DNA of 64,000 bases from Hydra vulgaris (lineage: Eukaryota > Cnidaria > Hydrozoa > Anthoathecata > Hydridae), in NCBI RefSeq assembly GCF_038396675.1, contig NC_088930.1, forward strand, positions 31,518,501 to 31,582,500, given 5' to 3'. Under the pieces are notes generated by a model. That model saw only the letters and a list, made by a program, of their open reading frames with translations, was not told the origin of the DNA and did no database searches. Positions 1-8,669 of this stretch are shown one piece after another. The position numbers and the translations under genes are program-made. Numbering within the stretch: the first letter of the stretch is position 1; every line of letters starts with the position of its first letter.

Positions 1-1
1 A

Positions 2-142
2 ACGAGAAAAGGAGGTCGAAGACATAAAAGAACAAGAGGGAAAGGATTTTTAACAAAAGTTAGAAACTCAGCTAAACGATTTTTAAAATCTGATATGGGA
101 GGTTACGCTTTAGATTACCTACAAAAACGAAGAAATGGTTAG
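2..142 (+). CDS. C-terminal end of a basic virion-type protein (5' cut by window)
   Basis: This reading frame is open from the window edge to a TAG at 140-142, giving 46 residues of a larger protein whose start lies outside. The visible part is rich in Arg and Lys, contains R-G-K-G-F-L, and ends in K-R-R-N-G. The stop overlaps the start codon of the next gene (ATG at 135), a packing typical of compact viral genomes. Composition and position suggest a DNA-binding core protein of the same virus-like element as the following genes. I do not recognise a specific family. Confidence 0.5.
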   Translation, partial: TRKGGRRHKRTRGKGFLTKVRNSAKRFLKSDMGGYALDYLQKRRNG

Positions 143-284
143 AAGAGGACGAGGAAGAGTTTATTTACCCCCACTAAAAGGCGCTGGTAGAAGACGTTTA
201 AAAAGAAGAATGCGCGGTAAATTTCTTCCAATTTTAGCTGCTATGTTGGCGCCAACTTTATTATCGTCTATATTGCCTCGATAA
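135..284 (+). CDS. pX/mu-like small basic core protein 1
   Basis: This ORF has 49 codons. It has an Arg-rich N-terminus, a run of basic residues around residues 19-25, then M-R-G-K-F-L-P-I-L and a hydrophobic tail ending I-L-P-R. Adenovirus pX (precursor of core peptide mu) has the same plan: an Arg/Lys-rich segment, a protease site of type (M/I/L)-X-G-G-X, then a Leu/Pro-rich hydrophobic tail. Here the site reads MRGK-F, so it lacks the second Gly. The start at 135 overlaps the previous gene. No signal peptide is visible, which argues against a secreted antimicrobial peptide. Assignment to a Polinton/adintovirus-like element is inferred. Confidence 0.55.
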   Translation: MVRRGRGRVYLPPLKGAGRRRLKRRMRGKFLPILAAMLAPTLLSSILPR

Positions 285-312
285 TAAATTAACATTTGAT
301 TTTTTTTTTACA

Positions 313-429
313 ATGAGGAAAAGAAAACTTTACAAAAGACAGTTTAAAAAGAAAATACGCGGAGGTTCTCTCCCTCTGTTTATGCAAAAATTTGTTGTTC
401 GAAAACTTGTACAAACTCTTGTCAATTAA
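313..429 (+). CDS. pX/mu-like small basic core protein 2
   Basis: This ORF has 38 codons and starts at ATG 313, 28 bases after the previous stop. The first 14 residues are almost all Lys, Arg, Tyr, Phe and Gln. Then comes I-R-G-G-S-L-P-L-F, which fits the adenovirus-type protease consensus (M/I/L)-X-G-G-X. The tail is short and amphipathic. It is too small to be called alone, but it shares the basic-block / RGG / Leu-Pro pattern with its neighbours on both sides. Confidence 0.5.
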   Translation: MRKRKLYKRQFKKKIRGGSLPLFMQKFVVRKLVQTLVN

Positions 430-436
430 TTATCTA

Positions 437-577
437 ATGCGTAAAAAAATATCACGTAAAAGACGAATCAAACGAATCAAACAAAAAACAGTTTTGAAAA
501 AAACATTACGAGGAGGATTTTTACTACCATTTTTTAATCCATGGAAAGCTTATAAAATTGCAGAAAAACGAGAATAA
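437..577 (+). CDS. pX/mu-like small basic core protein 3
   Basis: I chose the start at ATG 437 (46 codons). An upstream in-frame ATG at 392 would overlap the previous gene and add a non-basic leader. The N-terminus is a long run of Lys and Arg with Ile and Gln, followed by L-R-G-G-F-L-L-P-F-F, again matching (M/I/L)-X-G-G-X. The tail ends in a charged A-E-K-R-E. The stop at 575-577 lies one base before the next ATG. A role as a virion DNA-condensing peptide is inferred from the pX-like layout. Confidence 0.55.
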   Translation: MRKKISRKRRIKRIKQKTVLKKTLRGGFLLPFFNPWKAYKIAEKRE

Positions 578-578
578 A

Positions 579-797
579 ATGATAAAAAAACATTATAAAA
601 GACGCTCGTTTCAAAAAAGACGCACTCACCGTTACAAAAAACAGTTACGAGGAAAATTTTTACCCATTTTGACCGCGTTAGGTGTACGACTTTTACCCAC
701 ATTAGGAGCTTCGATATTACCCACAATTGGAAAAGCAGCTTTAGGCGGATTAGTATCTGGCGGAATTTCGTACAGAATTAATCGAATTGGAAAATAA
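579..797 (+). CDS. pX/mu-like small basic core protein 4 with long hydrophobic tail
   Basis: This ORF has 72 codons from ATG 579, one base after the preceding stop. It has a basic N-terminus (residues 1-24), L-R-G-K-F-L-P-I-L, then an extended Gly/Ala/Leu-rich segment with a doubled L-L-P-T-L / I-L-P-T-I pattern and G-G-L-V-S-G-G. It ends in a short basic tail. The length and the Gly-rich hydrophobic C-terminal half resemble adenovirus pX more closely than the other copies do. It is the longest member of the cluster and shows no frameshift. Confidence 0.6.
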   Translation: MIKKHYKRRSFQKRRTHRYKKQLRGKFLPILTALGVRLLPTLGASILPTIGKAALGGLVSGGISYRINRIGK

Positions 798-807
798 AAA
801 TGAACAA

Positions 808-945
808 ATGTTAAAAATAATATATTTATTCGTTTACAACTGTCTCTTTTTTTCGTTCGTTTTGATATTCGTCGACCAAACAATAACAAACGTGAAAAGG
901 AACAAAAAAAAACATTGCAATACCATTGAAAAATTTCATGAGTAA
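808..945 (+). CDS. Small membrane protein in the virus-like gene cluster
   Basis: This ORF has 45 codons. Residues 4-22 form one continuous hydrophobic segment rich in Ile, Leu, Phe and Val. A Lys/Arg/Asn-rich C-terminal half follows, so the product would be a single-pass membrane peptide with a basic tail. It starts 10 bases after the previous gene, and its stop overlaps the next ATG (ATGAGTAA arrangement at 938-945). I do not recognise a family. Support comes from the tight packing; coding status is otherwise unproven. Confidence 0.35.
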   Translation: MLKIIYLFVYNCLFFSFVLIFVDQTITNVKRNKKKHCNTIEKFHE

Positions 946-1114
946 GCAAGGTATCACTTCCACTATGAATAAACCAGTCAGCCCCAAAGGCACGAATACT
1001 CAATTAAACGCGAGTTTTAATATTTTAAACATTTTGGATCTTTTAAATTTATCACACAGAGATTTAAAAATACGCGCTATCGTGCGAAACACTATTCTGA
1101 TACTTTTCTTTTGA
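938..1114 (+). CDS. Small unknown protein of the virus-like cluster
   Basis: This ORF has 58 codons from ATG 938, which overlaps the preceding stop. An alternative in-frame start is at 926. The N-terminal half is polar (Ser, Thr, Asn, Lys). The C-terminal half contains N-I-L-N-I-L-D-L-L-N-L and a hydrophobic end I-L-I-L-F-F, so an amphipathic or membrane-associated helix is likely. I do not recognise it. It is the last gene before the non-coding, repeat-bearing end of the element. Confidence 0.35.
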   Translation: MSKQGITSTMNKPVSPKGTNTQLNASFNILNILDLLNLSHRDLKIRAIVRNTILILFF

Positions 1115-1292
1115 GAATCGAACCTTTTTTGACTATTTCTTTCAACTGTAAAGAAATAATATAAAAACATTTTTTTTTCTTTTTTAACCGCTTAATATAT
1201 GGCAAACGACCCTATCGAGATTATAAACCGTTGTTTTTTTTTTAATAAATTCAATAATATAAACGCAATTTTTTTTATTCTTTTATAAATTA

Positions 1293-1505
1293 CCATGTCA
1301 CAACATGCACACTGTGACAAGAATGACCCTGTCACGCATGCGTCATTTTCACTTATCACCATGTCACTTGTCACCATGTCACCACTTGTCACTTGTCACC
1401 ATGTCACCATGTCATCATGTCACTTGTCGCCATTTCACCACTTGTCACCATGTCACCACTTGTCACCACTTGTCACCATGTCACCACTTGTAACTTGTTA
1501 CACCC
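1293..1505 (+). repeat. GTCAC minisatellite (CACCATGT / CACTTGT units)
   Basis: About 210 bp consist of interleaved short units CACCATGT, CACCACTTGT and CACTTGT, all sharing GTCAC. The + strand is nearly free of G outside the motif. It sits just past the last small gene of the virus-like element. Open frames through it are artefacts of the repeat. Confidence 0.8.
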
Positions 1506-1640
1506 CTTGACGCCCTACCTTTTCCCATTTAACGCCCTCACCTTTTTGGTCAGTCCACCTCACCTTTTCGGTCATGTGAGAACCATTACAACCAATCACG
1601 TTCTTAGGGCGCAATTTTCATGATAATAATGAAGAAAAAA
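1506..1640 (+). other. Possible terminal region of the virus-like element
   Basis: This region contains two close copies of a CTCACCTTTT(T/C)GGTCA motif (around 1538-1580), then sequence that grades into ordinary AT-rich DNA. It may include the right terminal repeat of the element. The partner end is outside the window, so no terminal inverted repeat can be shown. Confidence 0.3.
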
Positions 1641-1774
1641 ATAAAAACTGATTAATACATCTCATCAGATATTTTTATTTAATTTTTTTTCTCTTTTTTT
1701 TTTGGATGGTTGATATTAGGCTTAAATAAGTTATTAGAAGAAATACTATCAACTTAAAAATAATTGATAATTTA

Positions 1775-2571
1775 GTGAAATGATTAGAACTAGGCAAGCT
1801 GATATTAATTGTCATCAAAATGTAAGAAATGCTGCTTGGTAAGAAGAAATTAATTTATACCTAAATTAGAACATCATGGTTAGATGAGTTGAAAGTAATT
1901 ATCACATAAATGAAAGAGATAGCCTTGGCGAGATTAATCTATCTCAAAATGTACAAAATGCTGCTAGACAATCAGAATATATTGTATAGCAAGAAGTGAT
2001 ACTATTCTAGATTATAATTATTAAGGAGAAATGAGCCAGATCTGTCAGCATTGCTGTGCTTAAAACTTTCTTGATGAAATACATTTTTTATGTTGCCATA
2101 ATAGAAAGGTAATTTTGCTTCTATTTTCACTATTTCTGCAAGATTTACAGGAAGTTGTATATAATTCCAATTTTAAAATGTATTAGAACTTATTATGCCT
2201 GTCTTTATTTTGCTTTATTTACTGATAATGTGGTTTAACTTATAAATCATAGGCTGTCGTGTTTTAAAATGTGTATCAAGTTTTTCATTGTGTAGGTAAT
2301 CTTAGACCAGATCAAGATATTCCGCCAACATTATCAACTGTATATCTCTGACCCACCTGCAGCAGTTAATTTTAGAAAGCAATAACATCACAATCAACTT
2401 TGCTTACATAATTTAATGTTTCAGTTGCAAACTATAGTTAGTGAAGTTGCTGTTGTACTCGTTGGAGATGGTTCATCTGCTTTCAGGGAAGTTATTTACC
2501 CAAAAGGTCATTTAAAAATTTTATTGAAAATGTCAGCTATTTTAGATCCTACAGTTTATAATAAACTTTAA
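1775..2571 (+). pseudogene. Helitron-like Rep/helicase N-terminal relic
   Basis: Two degenerate coding pieces are visible. Near 1775-2000, repeated peptide patterns Q-N-V-(R/Q)-N-A-A-(R/W) broken by stops resemble the basic repeats ahead of Helitron replicases. From 2295 to 2571, a frameshifted segment reads L-R-P-D-Q-D-I-P-P then L-Y-I-S-D-P, and later I-V-S-E-V-A-V-V-L, ending near I-L-D-P-T-V-Y-N. This order recalls the Helitron-like N domain (LLP..G..P.F.QLYI.D, then S-E-V-A..., then a Y-D-P-L stretch). It is clearly dead: several stops and a frame change. Confidence 0.4.
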
Positions 2572-2694
2572 GTGGAAATATAGTCTTTGATTAGAAAAGA
2601 CTGCAATTTTTATGATTGTTTTATGTTTATTTATTATTCAGTTGTAACAATAGTAATATTATTGGTAATATGTTTAATGATAGTAGTGAAATTC

Positions 2695-2890
2695 AAATGG
2701 ATAATATTAGGCTTGACGTTATTGGTGTAAATGGTAATAGGCAACATAAAAATAGTTGTTGTCAAATAAAAGAGATCTAGGTAGGATAAAATTAATCGTT
2801 GTTGAAATGCAAGAAATGCTGCTCGGCGAGCAGATAACTTACTTGCGAGAATTCAGTGTCAAGCAGTGTTAATGTCTGTTAATTCCATTT
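2695..2890 (+). pseudogene. Second fragment of the same Helitron-like N-terminal repeat
   Basis: The frame around 2800-2870 gives N-A-R-N-A-A-R-R-A-D-N-L-L-A-R-I, with stops before and after. This parallels the basic repeats at 1775-2000, so part of the relic is duplicated here in the same orientation. Confidence 0.3.
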
Positions 2891-2899
2891 TACTTTAGA

Positions 2900-3849
2900 C
2901 ATTTGAGAACAAAGCAAAGTATGAATTTTTCTATTTATAGTAATATTATTTATATATTTATAGTAATATATTGAGTGATTTATAGTATATATATTTATAA
3001 TAATATTTAGATTAATAACAGTTTATAACAATAATTTATAAACAAACAGTTAATAAAATAAATGATTTTAATTTTTTTTTATAATTTCAAGCATAGTTGT
3101 TCTTTTTTATCGTTTATTTTTAAACATCTTCGCTTCCAACAAGGATGCAAGCAACCACAAAATAGAGTTGGAAGTTGCCTTTGTCATTATTTGATTAGTT
3201 AGCTTACTGTTGAAACATGGTTTTATATTTGTAAATTTAATATGATGTTAAGTTTACTCTATTAATCATTAGTCAACAGTCAGAGAGAAGCCGGAACTTA
3301 ATTAAGAAATGCTGGGAGTTTATCTTTTAATCAAGGTAAAAATAATTTTGTTTACTGGTAACATAATAAACCAGTTACTATTATCTATTGTGTGTTTTTT
3401 TACTTTTTTTAACATTCTGCTTCGATAACATTTTCTTTCTCTCCCTTTTTCTCTTAGATTAGAGGGAGAATTAATAAAACTTATTACATATTTCTTAATA
3501 TCACAATTGATAATGTGACCATTTATAAGAAATATCTTACAAGTTGTAAAATACAAATTAATAACTATAATTGTCCCTTGATTGTTCAAATATTGTAGCA
3601 AATAAAATCCTTTTAGTTCAAGTATTTTAGTTAATAAAATATCTTATTAAGTTGTGGTGTTATTACGTTATGTTGTCTATCCTTTACATAATAATTTCTT
3701 TTTTAATTATTCTGGAGACACAGTAATGTGTGCTTACAAATATCTTATGCTATGCGCTATTGTTACTGTGTTTTGTGTTGATAGAACTAGGCTGTTATAG
3801 CTATTTTTTTAGTTCTTTTTATTTTCAGTAATATTATCCTAATTCTACT
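2900..3849. other. AT-rich non-coding stretch
   Basis: No coding signal beyond short random frames. It contains a small reverse-strand tail of a non-LTR retrotransposon at about 3128-3185, listed separately. Confidence 0.6.
3128..3185 (-). mobile_element. 3'-end scrap of non-LTR family B
   Basis: TTCCAACAAGGATGCAAGCA...GAGTTGGAAGTT matches the 3' ends of the retrotransposon copies at about 61.1, 61.37 and 63.68 kb, in reverse orientation. Only the tail remains. Confidence 0.55.
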
Positions 3850-3897
3850 AACAATAAAATGCAAATAATACTTTTGTATTATTTGCATTTTATTGTT
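3850..3897. repeat. Perfect hairpin, 22-bp arms, 4-nt loop
   Basis: The left arm 3850-3871 and right arm 3876-3897 are exact reverse complements around a TTTT loop. No protein-coding context is nearby. Confidence 0.85.
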
Positions 3898-4319
3898 TTT
3901 TTTGACTTTCCTTTACTGGTACCTGCTGTGTTGTGACATATTTTAAAAAGAACTTAACTGATGTTAATGCAGTTTTTATGTCGTTAACTATAAGCAATGA
4001 CATTGCTGATCAGGAGTCAAACTTAAGATGTTATTTATAGATAAATTTGTATTTAATCTTTCATATCAAGTTATTAATGTGTTTTATTGTTATAAATGAT
4101 TTAATTATTAATAACCCGTATTACGGGTTGCTTACTGCTAGTACCTCAATGAATGGCGAAGTTCAAAATGGCAAAATTCTGACATAACGACATTTTTTAA
4201 TGCGTAGAAAAGTTGATACTGTTAATTTGTCAAAGAATTTTATTTGATAATATCAGTTAGTATTTATAAAAATAATTTTTTTTTCTTTATTTATAAATAG
4301 ATATTTAAATCAAAGTTTA

Positions 4320-4765
4320 TATACCAGTAATTTGATGGTATATAAATCAAGATTATTTATAACACTTTTAAGTTTTAATGATTAAAATTAAAGAGTGTTA
4401 ATAATAATCTTGATTTTATTAATACTATTGATATGTAGAATTGTTGTCAAAATAAATCTAAGTATATATACCAGTATATTTGATGGTATATAAATCAAGA
4501 TTATTTATAACACTTTTAAATTTTAATGATTAAAATTAAAGAGTGTTAATAATAATCTTGATTTTATTAATACTATTGATATGTAGAATTGTTGTCAAAA
4601 TAAATCTAAGTATATATACCAGTATATTTGATGGTATATAAATCAAGATTATTTATAACACTTTTAAATTTTAATGATTAAAATTAAAGAGTGTTAATAA
4701 TAATCTTGATTTTATTAATACTATTGATATGTAGAATTGTTGTCAAAATAAATCTAAGTATATTC
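4320..4765. repeat. Three tandem ~147-bp units, each a fold-back
   Basis: The motif ACCAGTA begins at 4323, 4470 and 4618, giving periods of 147 and 148 bp with very few differences. Within each unit AATCAAGATTATTTATAACA pairs with TGTTAATAATAATCTTGATT, so each unit can fold into a hairpin with arms of roughly 35-40 bp. This looks like a fold-back MITE amplified in tandem. Confidence 0.85.
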
Positions 4766-4933
4766 ATAATGCAGAAATGCAGGTAAAGTTAAAAAGTTTG
4801 GTGCACAGAGATTAATGAAGTACATAAAGTTCTGGTATTTATAAAATCTGATTTTTGAAATTTCTTTTAAAAAAATTTAATAATAAATTCTGTTAATAAT
4901 TTATTAAGAGTTCGTCCTAATAACACCTTTGCA

Positions 4934-5760
4934 GCCGTTGGAAAACCTAACCAGTGGAACTGACTCTGATGCCTTTACAGCACTTTTTCTTAAACCGCTG
5001 AATGTTAAAAGTAGTGAGCCACTATCGCCACTTTGTTCTCCACCATTAGTTCCAATGCATATATCTACCCCAATTTCTTCTAAACAACATGTTGATAAAA
5101 ACCAATCACAAATTTCACCTCCTAACATTTCAAATTTTTGTAAACCTTTGAAAGGCTAAGTGTCCGCATCAGCTTCAGTTGGTCCAAAAAAAGCACAAGC
5201 AAATATGCAGGCTTTGATGTGCAAGCTGTTCATGCAATGATGCAGCCGTTATTGCAATGATGCAGGCTTTGACACAGTGCAAGCTGTTCGATATGGTCAA
5301 GCTGTCATTTTGCAAAAATTAGCTTTAATTTCACAATGGCAAGACGGCTTGGCAAACTTAACTCTGAAAGCAATACCTTCATATGAAAGTGTACAAAGAA
5401 AAGTTCCTTTATTTTGTATACCTGATGATCTAGCCAATGTAGATATTGTTTTATCTGAAGAAATATTTCAGTGGCTACTTCAAGAGGGTGGCCGTGATGC
5501 CAATGATCTTTGTGAGCGTTTGCTAAATCTTCTTTTATCAATTGATTTGGCAAAACAAGTTAATCGAAGTGGGAAAAATGGAAAAAATAAAACTTCCAGT
5601 GAAGTTGGAGAAATTTCTAAAGGACTGTATTTTGGCTAAATTTCCAAATGAAACTCGAAATGCTGTTGAGTTGCGCATCATACGATTTTTGCATAATGCT
5701 AAGGATAAGAATGGTGGCAGGGCTGCTAGGAGAAATCCTAAGGATCCCCAAAATATAAGT
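4934..5760 (+). pseudogene. BEN-domain gene, main exons, decayed
   Basis: One + frame runs from a possible acceptor (CTTTGCAG ending at 4933) to 5639, with in-frame stops at 5157-5159 and near 5241. It then shifts frame near 5580 and continues to about 5755. The first part is Ser/Pro/Thr-rich. The second carries a helix-rich region with D-L-C-E-R-L-L-N-L-L, then K-L-E-K-F-L-K-D-C-I and a terminal helix with I-I-R-F-L. This spacing fits the BEN domain, a DNA/chromatin-binding fold. A 50-60 bp internal direct repeat (AGGCTTTGA...GTGCAAGCTGTTC) lies at about 5204-5290. The stops and frameshift make an intact product unlikely here. Confidence 0.5.
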
Positions 5761-5961
5761 ATTTATGATATATTGTTTTTACAATTGTTAATTTTAAACC
5801 ATTACTTTAAAAAAAAAGAAGCTGTATATAACAAACAGGGTCTCTAAAAATAGCCCCGGGCCCTGAAAACTCTTAATCTGCAACTGTCTTTGTATTTATG
5901 TATGTATGTATGAATCCTTGGTTAGAGTTTTTCCAATGTTTTCTATAAATTGTGATGGGAT

Positions 5962-5963
<2 letters not shown>

Positions 5964-6053
<90 letters not shown>

Positions 6054-6077
6054 TATATGTATATATTTATATATATA

Positions 6078-6109
<32 letters not shown>

Positions 6110-6110
6110 A
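5964..6110. repeat. (TA)n microsatellite, slightly interrupted
   Basis: An almost pure TA repeat with a few interruptions at the 3' side, lying between the BEN-type exon and the next exon-like block. Confidence 0.95.
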
Positions 6111-6119
6111 TTTTTATAG

Positions 6120-6200
6120 GGTCTGTTAAATGCAAGGTGTTAAGCAATGCCAAGGATGCAAATGCTTATGACAGTGCACATTCTGATCCAAAATGCCAAA
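6120..6200 (+). pseudogene. Exon-like block A2 of the BEN-type gene
   Basis: It is bounded by TTTTATAG on the left and AAA|GTAAC on the right. The reading gives V-K-C-K...[16 protein letters not shown] diverged copy lies at about 7830-7910 (same order A-V-E-C-N-K...N-A-K-D), which supports an exon duplicated with its introns. Confidence 0.4.
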
Positions 6201-6225
6201 GTAACTTTTTGTTTAATTTGTGATA

Positions 6226-6437
<212 letters not shown>

Positions 6438-6530
6438 ATAACAATGTCACCTTTAATAAAAGTTGTTCAACAGTAACCTAACTACGCTATGATTCATATG
6501 TCAAAATTTAATTTTATGCTATTTTTTAGA

Positions 6531-6621
6531 TGCTGCACATAAATTACGAAGACCAATGCCCAGAAAACATCAGATGTTTAGCCAATCTAATTTATTTGAT
6601 GATTCAACAGATTCAAATTAA
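6531..6621 (+). pseudogene. Exon-like block A3: C-terminal exon of the BEN-type gene
   Basis: It starts after the acceptor TTTTTTAG and reads to TAA at 6619-6621, ending S-N-L-F-D-D-S-T-D-S-N. The copy at 8125-8218 ends S-N-L-F-D-D-S-T-D-P-D-L-F-I. The shared terminal peptide and acceptor show that both blocks derive from the same last exon. Confidence 0.5.
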
Positions 6622-6744
6622 TTTATTTTAAAAATATATTTAATTTTGATTTATATGTGTATATTTTGTGTATATCATGGTAAGTTTAACTTTCAACTTA
6701 CAAACAAATTTTTGACAAACTGATTTCAGTTGCTTACATATATC

Positions 6745-6951
6745 ACTATTTATAAATAAAAAATCAACATATTACCTATTATAAAAAACAATTTCAAAAT
6801 GTTATTACTTAAGTAATAAGTTTTAAAATTGATTTTTATAACAGAAAACAACGGAAATATTCATACTTAAGTAATAATATTTTATATTTTTAAATTATTT
6901 TTTATAATAGGTAATATGTTAATTTTTTATTTATAAATAGTTATTAATAAA
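6745..6951. mobile_element. Fold-back MITE, ~50-bp arms
   Basis: The left arm (ACTATTTATAAATAAAAAAT...) and right arm (...ATTTTTTATTTATAAATAGT) are near-exact reverse complements around a central spacer of roughly 100 bp. A single arm of the same sequence recurs at about 7208-7259. No ORF. Confidence 0.75.
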
Positions 6952-7675
6952 AATACCTAAGTTTAGGATTTGAAATATAAAAGGGAAGAGACAGGACTGT
7001 AAGGCGAAATTCTATCTACAAGTTATGTAGGAATCCTTGGTATGAATATTTACAATATTTTTTGTAAATTCTTGATGGGTGCATTTAGCAATTAAGGATG
7101 CATTAGGCCAATTTATTTAGGTGCTTTTGAACGTGATAATTCAAAACAATTGTAAGTATTATATTTCTAAGTAAAACAATTTTTGTTAATGAAGTAATAA
7201 TCTTTTTAAACTATTTTTTTATAATAAGTTATATGCTATATTTTTTATTTATAAATAGTTATTAATTTAAATGTAAAAAAACTTTAGGATTTGAATAAAA
7301 GAAAAGAGGCAGAGCTGCAAGGCGAATTTCTAAAGATCCTAAAGGTATAACTATTTTGTGAAATGTTGTTTCAATTGTTTATTTGAAATCATCATTATTT
7401 TTTAAAATGCTATATATAACAATATCCCTATGTATTTATGTATTTGTATTTAAAAATCCTTGGTAATGATATCCAAAAATTTCTATAAATTCTTGATGGG
7501 TGCATTTAGCCATTAAAGCTGCATAAAGTCAACTTATTTAGGTGTTTTGAATGTGATAATTCAAAACACAAATCTATGGAAAAAAAAGGATGCAACCTGA
7601 TCCAAAACATTTTAAAAGCTTGTATTTTTTCCATAAGTAATAAAATTGGTAATGCATATATAGTTTGTAGTATAT

Positions 7676-7802
<127 letters not shown>

Positions 7803-8057
7803 TACATAGATAAATATCTAATTTTTATAGGGGCTGTTGAATGCAATAAATTAAACAATGCCAAAGATATATTTTGAACGGTGCACATCCTGATCCAAAA
7901 ATCCCAAGTAACTTTTTATTTAATTAGAAATGTATTAATTTTTATATTAGAAATATAAAATAATTGCTTTGTTCTCTCAAATCAAAAGTAGAAACTACGT
8001 TGATTTCTACGTTTCTAAGATGAAATCTACTTTGTGAATTATATTATTTTACTATAA

Positions 8058-8097
8058 CACATATCAATAATACATTTACATATATTATTGATATGTG
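8058..8097. repeat. Short perfect hairpin, 15-bp arms
   Basis: CACATATCAATAATA (8058-8072) pairs exactly with TATTATTGATATGTG (8083-8097). Confidence 0.75.
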
Positions 8098-8390
8098 AAA
8101 ATTTAATTTTATACCATTTTTTAGATGCACACAGTGGATTGTCAGTAAACAAAAAATGTTGGAAGTTCACCCGATCAAATTTATTTGATGATTCAACTGA
8201 TCCAGATTTATTTATTTAAATCAAATATATAATTTTATATTCGTGCTTTAAATATACTTCAGTTGGTTTATCCTTTTTTCTGTAGTTATCTTACATGATA
8301 TATTAACTCTTACATTAAACTGATTTTGGTTGCTGATATTATTCCGATTTATGTTTGTGTGTAAAGATTTGTTTACGATAGTTCATCGTC

Positions 8391-8662
8391 TGGTCGAGCA
8401 TTTGTGGCTTTTTTTAATCCTCGGGCCTAGATCAGCTGTTGACATTAGACCGCCATCCTTCGTTTCCTTACAGAATCGCGTCGGGGCGAGATCGGCCAGC
8501 CGATGATATAAGCGATATTGCGTCGACTTAATATCGGCCAGCCTATGCATCGCGATAGTTTAGGGGGCCAGCCGATGTCGGACCGACATCGATCCGTACG
8601 GACAAAAACGGTTGCGGTCCGATGTCTGCAGCCGAGCTCGGCCCGACATCGGCTTTAACACA
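8391..8662. repeat. GC-rich island with iterated GGCCAGCC-GATG / CCGATGTC motifs
   Basis: About 270 bp clearly richer in G, C and CpG than anything nearby, with abrupt edges. GGCCAGCC(G/T)ATG occurs three times, and CCGATGTC or its complement GACATCGG/GACATCGA occurs at least five times, partly as palindromes. No open frame of note. Confidence 0.7.
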
Positions 8663-8669
8663 GGGTTTT

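Noticed and set aside
135-797. Secreted antimicrobial peptides (arminin-like) as an explanation for the small basic ORFs
   Set aside because: No signal peptide or acidic pro-region. The shared R-G-G/K-hydrophobic-L-P motif and compact overlapping layout fit virion core peptides better.
1295-1623. Three overlapping His/Ser/Cys-rich frames
   Set aside because: All three frames of the GTCAC minisatellite are open because the repeat lacks stop codons; no domain pattern is visible.
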